Below are positions 24,222-35,320 of a DNA stretch of 64,000 nucleotides, in pieces. This stretch comes from Paragordius varius (Eukaryota; Nematomorpha). Where the stretch lies: the NCBI GenBank assembly GCA_964247055.1, contig OZ176054.1, positions 6,138,001-6,202,000 of the forward strand, written 5' to 3'. A model generated the notes under the pieces. It was not told the origin of the DNA, did not search any database, and worked only from the letters and a program-made list of their open reading frames with translations. The stretch's first letter is position 1. Each line of letters opens with the position of its first letter. A program made the translations under genes and the position numbers.

Positions 24222-26328
24222 CCAGAAACTCTTCCTCAAACGCAAACATCAATAAAACTCTGTTCGAAATTATATGGCTACCCAACCATCAAATAGCAAT
24301 CAAATCTTTGGCGAATCAAAAATATTTAACCTTAAAAATAAATAAACAGTTGTTTGCAGCTGCTACCGATATAAGTAAATTTTATCAAGAATGATACAAA
24401 TTTTTATAAATTTTAAGACTTTTACAAGACATTTAAATTTTTTCATCGCAAAAATATTGACTGTATGTACACAACCTTTTTTTCTTGGTAAAATTTTGTA
24501 TCTATCTTTTTTATCATCTATATATTTATAAAAATGGAAAATGCGGGCTTTGTGATCTGGTACCGGAAAACAGGTAGACCCATTCAAATCCAAACTTTGA
24601 AAAAATATATCATTAATGAATGCCCCAACTATAGCTTCGCCTTTTTTTGAAATAGGCCCCCAGTTCGGGCCCACCCCGTGTGAAAAACGGTTTTTTTAAC
24701 AAAACAGAAGTCCACAAAAATCGTATCTTTGAGACAATTTTCTGGAAAACGTGTTGGACCATTGAATTTCAAATATGATTTTTGTTTACTTATTTTTGAT
24801 CGCGCTGAACATAGTCGACTCACTTTTTTGATTTAGGCCCTTTTACCCGCTACCCCCGTAAAATGCCATTTTTTCAAAAAAAACAAAGCCCACAAATATA
24901 ATTTTTTAAATCTATTTTTCCCACAAGTAAACAATATATTAGTATGAATGCACCGTTTAAAAATTTTTATATATTCATATATTTAAATAATGTTTCGAAA
25001 TAATCCACATATGTGGATCCTTTTATTGTCCCTTATTTCAAATACCCCCCCCCCCCCCAGAAGTCCGAAGGACTTCCTCGTGCTGCGTAGCAGCACGAGA
25101 TTTACGCTAGTATGATATAATTATATTTAAAAAAATTTATATGAGAAAACGAAATATAATATTAATTATTATTTTTAATTAATTTTCATCGCATTAAAAG
25201 CCAATTTCTTTACAATATATTCCATTTACACTTCAAATTCAACCTTGAACAATTCAAATTCACCCTAAAAGAAATTGTGTTTTCAGTTTAAAAATTACCC
25301 ATTTTTTATGTTTATAAAAAATGAAATTTTGTTTAAAATTAAAATAATAGGGAAAAAATAATAAAATATGTTCATATTAATAATGAGTTATATTAGCCCG
25401 AAATTTATAATTTATTTCTAGGGTGAATTTGAATTGTTCAAAGGTGAGTTTGGATTGTAAATGGTATATTATTTATAATTTAGGCGATAAAGAAAAATTT
25501 AAACTGTTTCTATTGAATCGACCTTTCTTTGTATTGCACGGAAGTGAAGGTTATGTCGGAGAATCCAAAAACCCAGGATCTCCATTAGAAACGGCAAAAA
25601 TAAATTACGAAGAAACTTATCTCGAACAAATCTCTTTTGATGCCTACTTGTTTAAAAGTAAGCGTACTATAAAGTAAATTAGCCATGTTTCACTTTAAAC
25701 TACAATGCAAATATATTTAAAATTAAAACAAAAAATAAAAATAATTGTATTTTAGTAGATTAGCGGTGCTTAAATCCACTTGATTTAATATCTTGAAAAC
25801 ATACCTTGAATTAATTAAATATTAAATCGAAGAAGTCATTGCTTGTATAAAATTAGTAAAAATAAACTGACGCTTTTGTTAGGGCCATAAAAATCCTCCG
25901 AATAGTAGGGTCTAGCAGTAATATAAAAGCAACTAATTATTATCAAACTATGTATTTTCTCTAAAAGGGGTAAATTTTATTTGTTGAAACAGCAGATTGA
26001 TATATATTATATTTGGGGCCTTGTATACTACGGATACACTCTCATATATATATATATATATATACATATATCGTTTTTTAATTTAGCCAAAAGTGGTCTT
26101 TATTGGTCATTACAAGATGATGTGGCACATCCTACCATTTGTGGAGTTCCAATTTCATCAAACACCAATGTAAAAAATATAGCAGGACTTAGATTTTATA
26201 TAGTTTTCACTTCGAGTGATAGGATTATCATAAAGGCATCGAATGGGAAATATCTTAAAATCGGTTCTGGAAAACGTCTTGAAGCCTCTGAAGAAAATGA
26301 GGAAAAGGCTTCTATATGGCATATTTGA
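21774..26328 (+). CDS. FSCN: Fascin, actin-bundling protein
   Basis: Cross-links actin into tight parallel bundles in filopodia and similar protrusions. Five exons: 21774-23103, 23455-23608, 24226-24374, 25484-25657 and 26087-26328; phases agree and give 682 residues. The four beta-trefoil repeats are visible through family signatures: TWIVGLCSGLGKYLTAENFG, NRFLTLDKFGNVTCE, RYCIRTSNGSLV, LAFKDDTGKYLTSIGNEG, KYVTTQKG, DISVNQDEITNFETFQLE, NSSSNAN, FLLNRPFFVLHGSEGYVG and the C-terminal YLKIGSGKRLEASEEN. It is much longer than human fascin (493 aa) because of a ~48-residue N-terminal extension and Ser/Gln/Thr-rich loops. An in-frame upstream ATG at 21687 would add a TA-repeat-encoded peptide (LYIYIYIS), so 21774 is preferred. 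The introns (351, 617, 1109 and 429 nt) contain a Helitron-like end, a MITE and TA repeats. Confidence 0.95.
24168..24219 (+). repeat. (AT)n microsatellite before fascin exon 3
   Basis: A pure AT dinucleotide run of about 50 bp ending six bases before the exon 3 acceptor AG (24224-24225). Confidence 0.95.
24517..25110 (+). mobile_element. Helitron-like non-autonomous element in fascin intron 3
   Basis: The 3' end has the Helitron signature: a perfect 10-bp stem (25077-25099, CTCGTGCTGC with a GTA loop), then seven bases and CTAG (25107-25110) followed by T. A second 7-bp hairpin (GAAGTCC/GGACTTC, 25060-25076) and a C-run precede it. The proposed 5' end starts TCTATATATTTATAAAAATG after an A, as in many Helitrons, but that boundary is a guess. 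No Rep/helicase ORF is present. Confidence 0.6.
25216..25469. repeat. MITE copy B (ATACCATTTACA family) in fascin intron 3
   Basis: Inverted repeats of about 50 bp bound a ~254-bp element homologous to copy A at 7402-7636. Its right end lies 14 bp before the exon 4 acceptor at 25482-25483, so the element supplies the sequence next to the 3' splice site. Confidence 0.8.
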
Positions 26329-26553
26329 AAAAAATTCTCCTACATTTTAAACATTTTTTTAGTATATTTATCTATTTTTGGTGTTTAAATCCTTTTTGTA
26401 TAATTATGATATAACATTCAATCGATTGCTTTAAAGCGTATTAATACGTAATTTTACACGTATGAATTTAAAAACAACAACAATAATATAAATAAATGAT
26501 TTGTAATCCTCATAGTCTCATTCAGTTATATTATAAAGTTTTTTAACGCATAT

Positions 26554-27030
26554 ATGCAAAACAATTTTCAAAATTCAATTGCAACAAAATATCCTCAGGC
26601 AATACCGATGCCAGCAGTGAGACCCAATGTTAACGATCAGGGATTCTGTCAAAACCCATACCATGCTTACTTAAATAATAACCCTAATTTGCCAAAAAAC
26701 ATTCCAGCAACTACTTTTAACAATAATTTCAAATGCAAAAATAATATCCACAAGTACACTAAACCTACTAACAATTTACCAAATAATCTAAGTCCCTTAT
26801 CGTACCAATATAGCTCACAACCAAGCAATAAAGCTACTAATTTTATGTCGTTTGTAAGTCAAACTTTTCCAAACCCTATAGCCAATCGTGCGATAGTTGA
26901 TGCACTAGAACTCGCTAAACAGTGTCCTCATATGTCACGGTGTACATTAGTTAGCATATGTTGCGATTTATATGAAGGTTATGCGTATCAGGCGTGTGGA
27001 CAGCCTATTCCCAATTTCAGAAACATTTAA
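26554..27030 (+). CDS. Unrecognised 158-residue Asn/Pro-rich protein
   Basis: A single open frame that begins 225 bp after the fascin stop. Residues 1-110 are rich in Asn, Pro, Ser and Gln. The last ~45 residues are more ordered and Cys-rich (KQCPHMSRC, LVSICCDLYEGY, YQACGQ). No signal peptide or membrane segment is evident. Its codon composition differs from the surrounding non-coding DNA and the frame stays open through mixed-complexity sequence, so a real gene is likely; extra exons are possible. I do not recognise a family. Confidence 0.5.
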   Translation: MQNNFQNSIATKYPQAIPMPAVRPNVNDQGFCQNPYHAYLNNNPNLPKNIPATTFNNNFKCKNNIHKYTKPTNNLPNNLSPLSYQYSSQPSNKATNFMSFVSQTFPNPIANRAIVDALELAKQCPHMSRCTLVSICCDLYEGYAYQACGQPIPNFRNI

Positions 27031-28014
27031 ATAAATTGTTTTAATATCTTCAAGAATATGTGGAGAGGCTAAGTTTTGTAATATATATATAACATATTTG
27101 AGGATTTGGGATATGACTGATTGGATGTTTTTGGAATTTTTGAGAATTAATCTTCCAAAAAGTATAAATATTTCCTATTAAAAAATTTCAAAACTTTACC
27201 TCTAACACCTTTTTAATAACATTTCCTCCAATCTTTCACAGCGCGTCTTATTTTTTAATCTTGTCACTTGTTTTAAACTAATTATGGCATCCGATTTATA
27301 ATACATATAGCCTCGAAACTGATCTATGAAATATAAATAAAACCTTATAGAAACAAGTGTATTAGGCTTTAAGTCTATATTATTATACAAATATGGCTCT
27401 ATATAGTTATAATTTGCAAATTATAACTTACATCCTCAATTAAGAGAATTGATAACATTATAGAGTCTGCATATAATATTCAATCGTTCATTCATCGGGT
27501 GTAGTTTTAGGTGTATAGCGGATTTTTTGGTAAAAAACACCTAATCTTCATGGGAAAAATTATTAATTTTATTTATAATATTGTCCATCTTCTTCACATT
27601 TCACTCATCTCTCAGCTAAAAAATGAATTGCCAGAAAAAAATTAAAATGCTGCTCTGCGAGCGTGTGCCCACATTAGTGCGAAGGTTGCATTAGTCAGAT
27701 AGCGCATGGTCAGGAGTGTACGGCGAATGCGGAATTTTTGAAGCTTATTAAAGGTGTCTTTCACTGTTTTTGCTGTGCGAGATGGTACATTGTATTATTT
27801 TTCATGTCTTGGCCAATTCCGACCTTTTTTCGATTAATGCATCATTTATTATCATTTGCTGATGAAAGCATTTTGTATTAATGATACTGGGCTTCAAATG
27901 TTAATACACAAACCGCCCACCAGACTCAGAGCACAATCTTTTTTCCGAAGCGATTTAGCCTTGATGACTTGGCAAGGTGTTCATGTTTTCCGCCTTGAAT
28001 TAACAATATATAGC

Positions 28015-30850
28015 CAGTAGCGGAACTATAAATTGTAGGCCCCCCGCAAGATTCAAATAGTGGCCCCCCTTCCCCCCAAAAAATTGTTTGCAGTTATTTT
28101 TCACCTGGCGCAACACCTAGATTCGTAAAGAAATATTATATTTAAAAATGATAATATTTACAGGACTTGGCATCCTAATTCTAAAAGTTTTGCGTTCCGG
28201 GTATTTTTATATATGTTTATTACACCCGCCCACCCGAACCACCACCAACTCATTAAACGTTCATTTTTAAAGTTTAAAATAATTAAATAACTTATTAAGA
28301 GCATGTATTAATCAGATGTTTTAAATTTTCGTTTTCTCGATTTTGCGTGAGAACATTTTCTAATATCTTTTTTATCCATTTGATCCGCCATCTCCGCTTC
28401 CATTGCCAAACGATAAATTGCTCAACCTTTTTTCAGCCATATGCTTTTAATATAATTTTTAATTATTTTTAACTTTGAAATGAATGTTCCGCTTAACTTC
28501 ACACAATTGGTAGCGACTGGTGGCATTTTAATTAATAGCTCTGCAAATTGCCAGGCATTGTTAATTTGTGCGATCTCATCCTTAAGGGATAAACCATGAC
28601 GCGCTGTAACTAACACGAACATAATTATAAACCTGTTTTAACAATAAGGGTGTAGCGTCGGAAGATCGTCGGCCACCTACCGTCAAGGCAATCCCTACCC
28701 ACCCGTAGCGCATTGAGCTTCAGAGCGGGGAGACACATCGAAGCTTGGAATCGACGTTAGTATCTACATACATAATGAAGATTAATTCCTAATTCATGAA
28801 TGGGACAGCTTGTTTAGTGAAGATTTCTCTTTTTCGCTCGCCATGCTCACATATTCGTTTTTCATATAAATAACATGCGCAGAATACGGGCCTACATAGG
28901 AATAGCAGCGGGCAAACTTCTTAAATATAAACTAATTGCTAAAAGTTATATTTTTGAAATTCGCAGAAATAAAATTTTGACAACTGTTTAATCAGAATAA
29001 TAAAATATTTTTTATGGTAATATGGCTTTTTGAAATTATAATAACAGGGATTCGAACCGGTCCCAAAAAAGTGGAATTAGAACCGGACTCTAATTTAAAA
29101 ATGGAACAGGAATCGGTTCCTAAAACAGGAACCAGGTTCCGGTTTAAAGGCCTGATAAATATGTATAAATGCACTATTAAATGGAATATGAATGTGCGGA
29201 CCGCCAACATTTTTTTTTGAGAATGGCCTGCTGAAAAAAATTGCCTACCCCTGTTTTAGTGTGTGGTGAAAGTTTATCGAAAATTTTATGTTTTCGAACT
29301 AAAATTTGAAAATAACATGCATCAGGGGTTAAAAACATTATAAAAACAATGTATAAATGTATACCAGTTAACAAATGTTGGCCAATTCAGTTTACAATAA
29401 AGTATGTAAAAAACAATCATTTTGTGAATTTTATTCTCAATGTATGCATTAAAAAACATTTTAATTATTGTTATTTCTCATACTTTGCTGTAATATGAAT
29501 TGGCCAACATTAATGTGAGTTGGCCTGCATTAAATTGTATATTGTATGATTAAAATAAATAAATTAAGATACTTGTTAGAGAATATTATAATGATGAAGG
29601 TTTTTTTCCTTCCTTTTCTTGTTCACTATTAAAAACCAGAAATCAATTAAGGAACAACAATATCATTATGGCTAAAATTTGATGGATAGTGAAAAAAAAT
29701 GATTTTTTGCTCTTTCTTCCTTTAACACTTGGATAAAACACATTCATTTTAGTCCTTCGATTCAAATTGGGGTATTTAAATACCCCAGGCCTGTTTAAAA
29801 TTAAATTCTTTAAAAATATGGAAGGAATCGATACTATGACAAAATTTTGCACTTATATAACATTAATAAACCGAAAAATTTTATTCAAAAATACTTAATA
29901 TTACTCAATTTAAGCTAAAACCGAAAGGTAATAGTCAACGTGACATGTGTGCAATGGTAAATTTAAAAAATAATACAAAATAAACCGCTTTTTCTATTGC
30001 TATCAATGTTAGATGTATTTAAATAAAAAAAATTTCCCTTAAAATTAAATGAAGACGATATTTTGCATAATTTTGTTAAATAAAAATGGCGTCGAAGTAG
30101 TTTGACATGGAACTTTTTTTAAAAGGAAATTTTATTTAGATATTTTGGCATATTTATATAATTTTTCTTAGGAAGAAGCATAAATTTTAATTTGGACCGT
30201 TTCCTTAGTAGTTTTTTAAGAATCCTAACTCAAATTTAGTCTGGGGTATTTAGATACCCCAAATTGAATTGAAGTGTTACAAAATATTAAAATTTACATG
30301 AACCCATATAAACAAAATATATTTTTACGCTATATGAATAAATTATTGCAAAAGAGATTTTATTTGTAATTATTTTGGTTTAACAGAGGCAAAAAAATTA
30401 CATCTGTCGAAATTTTGTGAATTCTCATAAAAATATAATTATATAAAATAACAAAATAATTTAGCACTTTTAATAAGCTTCACTTAATTTTTGGTGTCAA
30501 CTATCTATACTGGTTTAATTATTTTTTAACTGTTTTCCCTTTGTAAGGTGTTAACTGGAGAGAATTTAAAGTATTAATTTTCAACTTATAATAAAACCGC
30601 TTATTGAAATAGTGAAAAAATGTATTTTCGCTTTTTCTTCCTTTCAATCCAGATAATTCTCTTTATTCTTTGCCAGTATACTTTCAGGAAATCATTACTT
30701 ACATAGTATATAAAAAAAGGTAATAAATTTTAGGCCCGCCCCCCGCAAAATAAAAATGGCCCAAATTTAATATAAATAATAAAAAAGGGCCCCTGTTTTG
30801 CCTTGGGCCCCCCACACTGCTTCCCCTAGTTCCCCGTAGTTTCGCCACTG
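28015..30850 (-). mobile_element. hAT transposon copy 1, inside the mariner
   Basis: Terminal repeats CAGTAGCGGAACTATAA (28015) and its mirror ending CGCCACTG (30850) match copy 2 at 55079-56996. The flanking 8-bp duplication is degraded (TATATAGC/TATAAGCT). A relic of the transposase C-terminal dimerisation domain reads on the minus strand at 28622-28422 (DEIAQINNAWQFAELLIK, KLKIIKNY). It is larger than copy 2 because of later insertions: the TTAA MITE at 29722-30280 and unrelated sequence at about 28650-29150, which includes a GC-rich block (28655-28760). Confidence 0.8.
29722..30280. repeat. TTAA-type MITE copy 1, nested in the hAT element
   Basis: Bounded by TTAACACTT and the mirror AAGTGTTA, with GGGGTATTTAAATACCCC (perfect 18-bp palindrome, 29769-29786) near one end and GGGGTATTTAGATACCCC near the other. 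The hAT copy 2 has the empty site (TTAATA near 56397), which proves insertion. Confidence 0.8.
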
Positions 30851-32026
30851 TATAAGCTCCACTCCGTCGCAGTTTGATGTGCATTTCCTCTATTTAGGCT
30901 GGAACCTACAAATCACCTTGCGATTTTAAACTTGTCGTTTACTTGATTGTGTGGGATTATTGAGTTTATTGGTCTTTCATTTGTTCTAAGACCTCTATTA
31001 ATTCTCCCGATTACTGTTGTTGTGTTTGTTAATTCTTAACAACTCTTGCATTTTGTTGTTTTCTCAGTTGTGCGGTTCTACAGAGCGCCCACTCTCTTTC
31101 ACATTGAAATCACAATTCATTTTTTAACCATGTTTCACATGTTTTAATCAATGGAGCAACCATATGTTTCTACTATCAGACGGTTTTCAGCCGCTTGATG
31201 GAATAAAAGCAATGCGTGCCGCAAATTTTCTTTTTTAGGCACAAAATTCGACATGATTACTGAATGATATAAATAAGAAGCTAGTTTTGACAAGCACCAC
31301 TTGAGTATGTTTCTTAATGTCAGGTGAACAAATGGCGCTTTTAATTTAACAGTTAATGACTACATCTGGGCTATACCAAAGTTTATAATAATGCTAATAC
31401 ATTTTGTAATAACTGTTGATAAATCCGTAAAAAAGAGATAAACGAAAATTAAATATAAAATTAATTGAAAGATATTATTAACAGAAATTATAAACGATAT
31501 GTGAAACCCTTTCGTCAATAGTAGTTTCGTGGTTGTTAGCCCAACTCAAAGTCAAGAGTTGCAAACAAGACAATAATATCAGTCCAGAGATTAAGATAAT
31601 TTTAGAATTTGTGATATATTTTTTGTTTTTAAATGTGAGGAATGCTACAAGTTTAATAAAACAATGTGAGATAGAAAATGTTGAATTCGTACTAAATTTG
31701 TTTTACTATTGAGGAAGATAAATTATTAACTAATTATACCATTTCATTCCCAAATATAGCAAAACCAAAGGTGTAAAAATTAGGTCTTTGCTCTGCCGTT
31801 TGTCAAAACCTAGCTAAATCTTAAATATTTGATTTAAAACAATCAATAATTTCTTAGCATAAAAGAAATATCGTCATCTACGGATTAGCTTACAAATTTT
31901 TATTTTATGTATTTTTAGCGGTTCAGAATTTGGTGTGCTAGCTCTTAAGTAATGTTTATACATTAATAGATATTTTTTCAAAACTTAGTAGAATTTTAAA
32001 TTCTAAAAACTTATACTTTGCTAAAA
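30851..32026. other. Mariner remnant and intergenic DNA upstream of the phosphatase gene
   Basis: The mariner fragment fills 30851 to about 31330. The remaining ~700 bp is AT-rich with no supported feature. The promoter of the phosphatase-like gene should lie here. Confidence 0.5.
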
Positions 32027-35000
32027 ATGGATCGTGAATGGGAGGATAGTGAAAACAACTTAGTGCCCTTTAAAAATTTATTTTTGTTAATCATGGCGTT
32101 AACATTTACCCTACTAATTCTTTGGTTACTTTCTGTGCAATTTATACGTTTACATCAAAAACGATTATTACAGAAAGAGGAAATGGCTGAAACCCATTAT
32201 CAAATTTTATTAAATAACTTTAATTTCATGGGTCATCTAACTTCAAAATTTATGAACAAAAATACTAAAACAACAAATTCAAACAGCATGAATCAAGCGG
32301 GTGAATTGATAACTAATTTGACCGACACTTATATAAACCCTAATAAACCCTTTGATAAAATTGTTACTGAAAATGAAAAGAGATTGGAGATAGAAAGTCC
32401 TTTAAATGTCGATGATTCCTATCAAAAATATATGGAAACCCTAAAAGGTTCATACAAAGCCAAAGATTTCAAATGTTCGCCCAAAAAGGATACGTTGTAA
32501 TATATTTATATAAAAAATTTAGCGAAATCGAATATATAATTAAAATCTAGTTGGCGTTTATCATCTCTTTAAACTTTAAATAAATAACGTATGCTTACCA
32601 ATAATAGAAATGTACTGCTAACCTTTAACGAACAATGTGTTGGTATTCAATCAGACACTAGAGATCAACATGTTCTAAAGGATAACCTTTCATCAGAGTA
32701 TGATTTTATGACGAAACCATTGTCTCTCAAAGAATTTCAACAACATTATCTTGATATAACTACTACAAAGAACAAAAATTTAGAAATCGAATTTAATCTT
32801 CTAAGCCGCACTCCTCTTAAGAAAGAAAATTGCATAATCGCACTTAAGCCCGAGTATAATGGTAGAAATCGAAACCAATTTGATGTTCCATACGATACGA
32901 ATCGGTTCCTTATTTCAACATCCAAAAATAATCCGGATGGATATATCAATGCAAGCACGATTACAGACCACGCAGGTCATACCAAGTATGATTTAGCTTA
33001 TGAGAGAAATATTAATATGATAGGGCTGTTTTTAATATCCATTAATAAAAGTGCCCTTAACATTATAATACAGTAATTTACTGTTACATTTACATGATAA
33101 TTATCATCATGTTTGTGTCCATCATAATGTGAAATAATTTAAAAAAATATAATAGGCCCATAATAGATTTTATTTTTCGTGCACTTTTATAGATTTACCA
33201 GTTTTAAAATTAATCCTTGTCATATTAAACGATTTGTTAATTGGTAACTTATAATGCTCTAACTTTTAAATTTATATTAAAGTTCTAAAATCCTTATTTA
33301 ATAAAATAATTTGATTTACTATTTACATCCCGACTCTATAATTTCTATTTCAAATATGACAATCAGTCAATATTTAATTTATCATTATGCATAAATAAAT
33401 CCCAACAAAAACCTGCGCGATGTTGAATGATAAAATGTTGTTCTTTTCCCAAAGTGAAATTTTGTTAATGTTTATTTTGAATGAAAAAGTTTCAGTTTTT
33501 ATACAACATTTTCGGGATACTACATATTTAATTTATATTATTTATCACAACATAAAGTAACTTATCCTAATTTCTACTTATAATATAGCTTCATAGCAGC
33601 ACAAATACCAATTAAAGATTATTTGATTGAATTTTGGGACATGGTCTGGAAGAGTTCTGCATCGGTCATTGTTTTTGCTCATTCGATAGACAAAAAGGGA
33701 CTCAAAACAAATGACAGATTTTGGCCCCTAAATCAAATAACTTTCAAAGAGATAAAATTAGTCGTAACACTAGTCAAACGAATAGATAGTACGATAATAA
33801 CTATTTTGCAAATACATATAAGTCAATCATATACGAAAGAGTACAGAGAAGTGACCATATATTGCTTTAATGGATCCAATGAGGAAGATTTATGTTTCGA
33901 TACAAACGTTGGGAGAAGGTTTGCTTTGCTAAATAATTTCCTGACCTTTTACCATTGCGTCATGGGTAAATGTGAAAGCGGAAATTATTCGCCAAAAATA
34001 GCTCCATGCATTGTTTTATGTGGCGAGGACAAAATGGAACTTAGTTCAGTTTTTATAGCTCTACACAATATTATGGTCCGTTATGAATATGTGAAAACTG
34101 TAAATGTTTTATATGAGGTGGATAGACTCAGAAAACAGAGAATAAACATGGTGCCATTTTTTAGTTTATATGCACTACTATATGACTTGGTGTATGAAAA
34201 ACTATCGTGCCCATACATGTATGTTTCGCTATTACATTACAACTTTGAATACTTTCGTCACATTTGCTCCATGGTAGATTATGAAAGTCACAAAACAATT
34301 CTTGAACACCAATGGAAACTCTTGCAAGACATTCAAGCAGAAGATTTACTAACAGTTGATTTATATCGCATGTTGAATCCTGGAAAACGAAGAGAAAATA
34401 TCGATAAAAATCGTGATGGAAATATCCTGCCAAAGAATGAACGAAGACCCAAACTGTATGATTACCGAACATCTGGCAGTAGCCAATCAACTTTAAAACA
34501 TACTACAGAAGTTTATATAAACGCTACCTATATAAATGGGTACAAGATAAAAATCCAATATATAACTACACAGTGGCCAATGGAGAATACTATTGAAACA
34601 TTTTGGCAGCTAGTTTGGGATTTGAATGTTAAATCTATCATAACATTGTATAAGAATTATGATAAAGTTGAAAAAAGTAAATCACGTACACAACAAACGA
34701 AACAGCCAAATGCATATTGGCCCACAAACCAAAAGGACCCAGTTAGTATTCCAGGGCGGGATAATTATTTCTATAAAATTACATTGATTAATGTTAATGC
34801 TATAGTCAATGAAGATATGGGTCAATTCTTGATAGTTCGCACATTACAATTAGATGCTAACGTAGCTACTTTATTGTGTAATTTTAATTCCGCCAAGGAT
34901 GTAAATACTGCACCCCGAATCATAAAGCATTTTCAATTAGTTGGTTGGAGAAATCGTGATACGGTTCCACCCTCCTGTATAATACTACAAGAGTTGATAG

Positions 35001-35320
35001 AAAGAAGTCAAACCTGCAACTCCAAAATTGATATAAATGGAAGTATTCGGGATAATATTGATAAAATTAATGAGGATCCTCCTATATTAGTCCATGATTT
35101 AGATGGGTACAGTAGAGTGGGACTCTATATAACTTGTGCTAACCTTTATCAACAACTTAGATTTGAGCAAGGCTTAAGCGTTTACTTAGCCGTTAAAAGC
35201 TCAAGGGAAGATGTGCCCTATTTTATTACTAACATAGAACAATACAAATTTTTGTATAAATTTGCATGGCAACAATTGTTGCTACTTAAATTTTTATCCC
35301 TAACTCACCCATCAACCTAA
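32027..35320 (+). CDS. Membrane-anchored tandem protein tyrosine phosphatase-like protein, predicted inactive
   Basis: Three exons: 32027-32493, 32608-32985 and 33589-35320; phases agree, 858 residues from the ATG at 32027. Residues 17-39 form one hydrophobic span (LFLLIMALTFTLLILWLLS) followed by basic residues, with almost no ectodomain. Two PTP folds follow. D1 keeps the pTyr-loop-like block (GRNRNQFDVPYDTNR, YINAS) and FWDMVWKSS, but its catalytic loop reads VLCGEDKMELSS: Cys426 is kept and the essential Arg and Gly pattern is lost. D2 keeps YINATYINGYK and FWQLVWD, but its loop reads VHDLDGYSRVG, with Asp785 in place of the catalytic Cys. No WPD loop is recognisable in D1. It is probably a pseudophosphatase scaffold related to receptor PTPs. 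An upstream exon encoding an ectodomain was not found but is possible. Confidence 0.85.

Larger units (their letters stand above)
27480..31330 (-). mobile_element. Decayed mariner transposon split by a hAT element
   Basis: On the minus strand, a mariner transposase start is readable at 31254 (MSNFVPKKENLRH, then YGC, KTCETW after a frameshift). The gene is interrupted at 30850 by the hAT element and resumes from 28014 to about 27600 (NDALIEKRSELAKT, then fragments resembling the mariner HDNARPH and PHPPYSPD regions). Many stops and frameshifts make it inactive. A candidate terminal repeat lies at about 27510-27555 (AAAAAACACCTAA). The outer limits are approximate. Confidence 0.7.

Noticed and set aside
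25045-25058. Run of about 14 C as a biological signal
   Set aside because: Homopolymer next to hairpins; length is likely unstable and may be a sequencing artefact.
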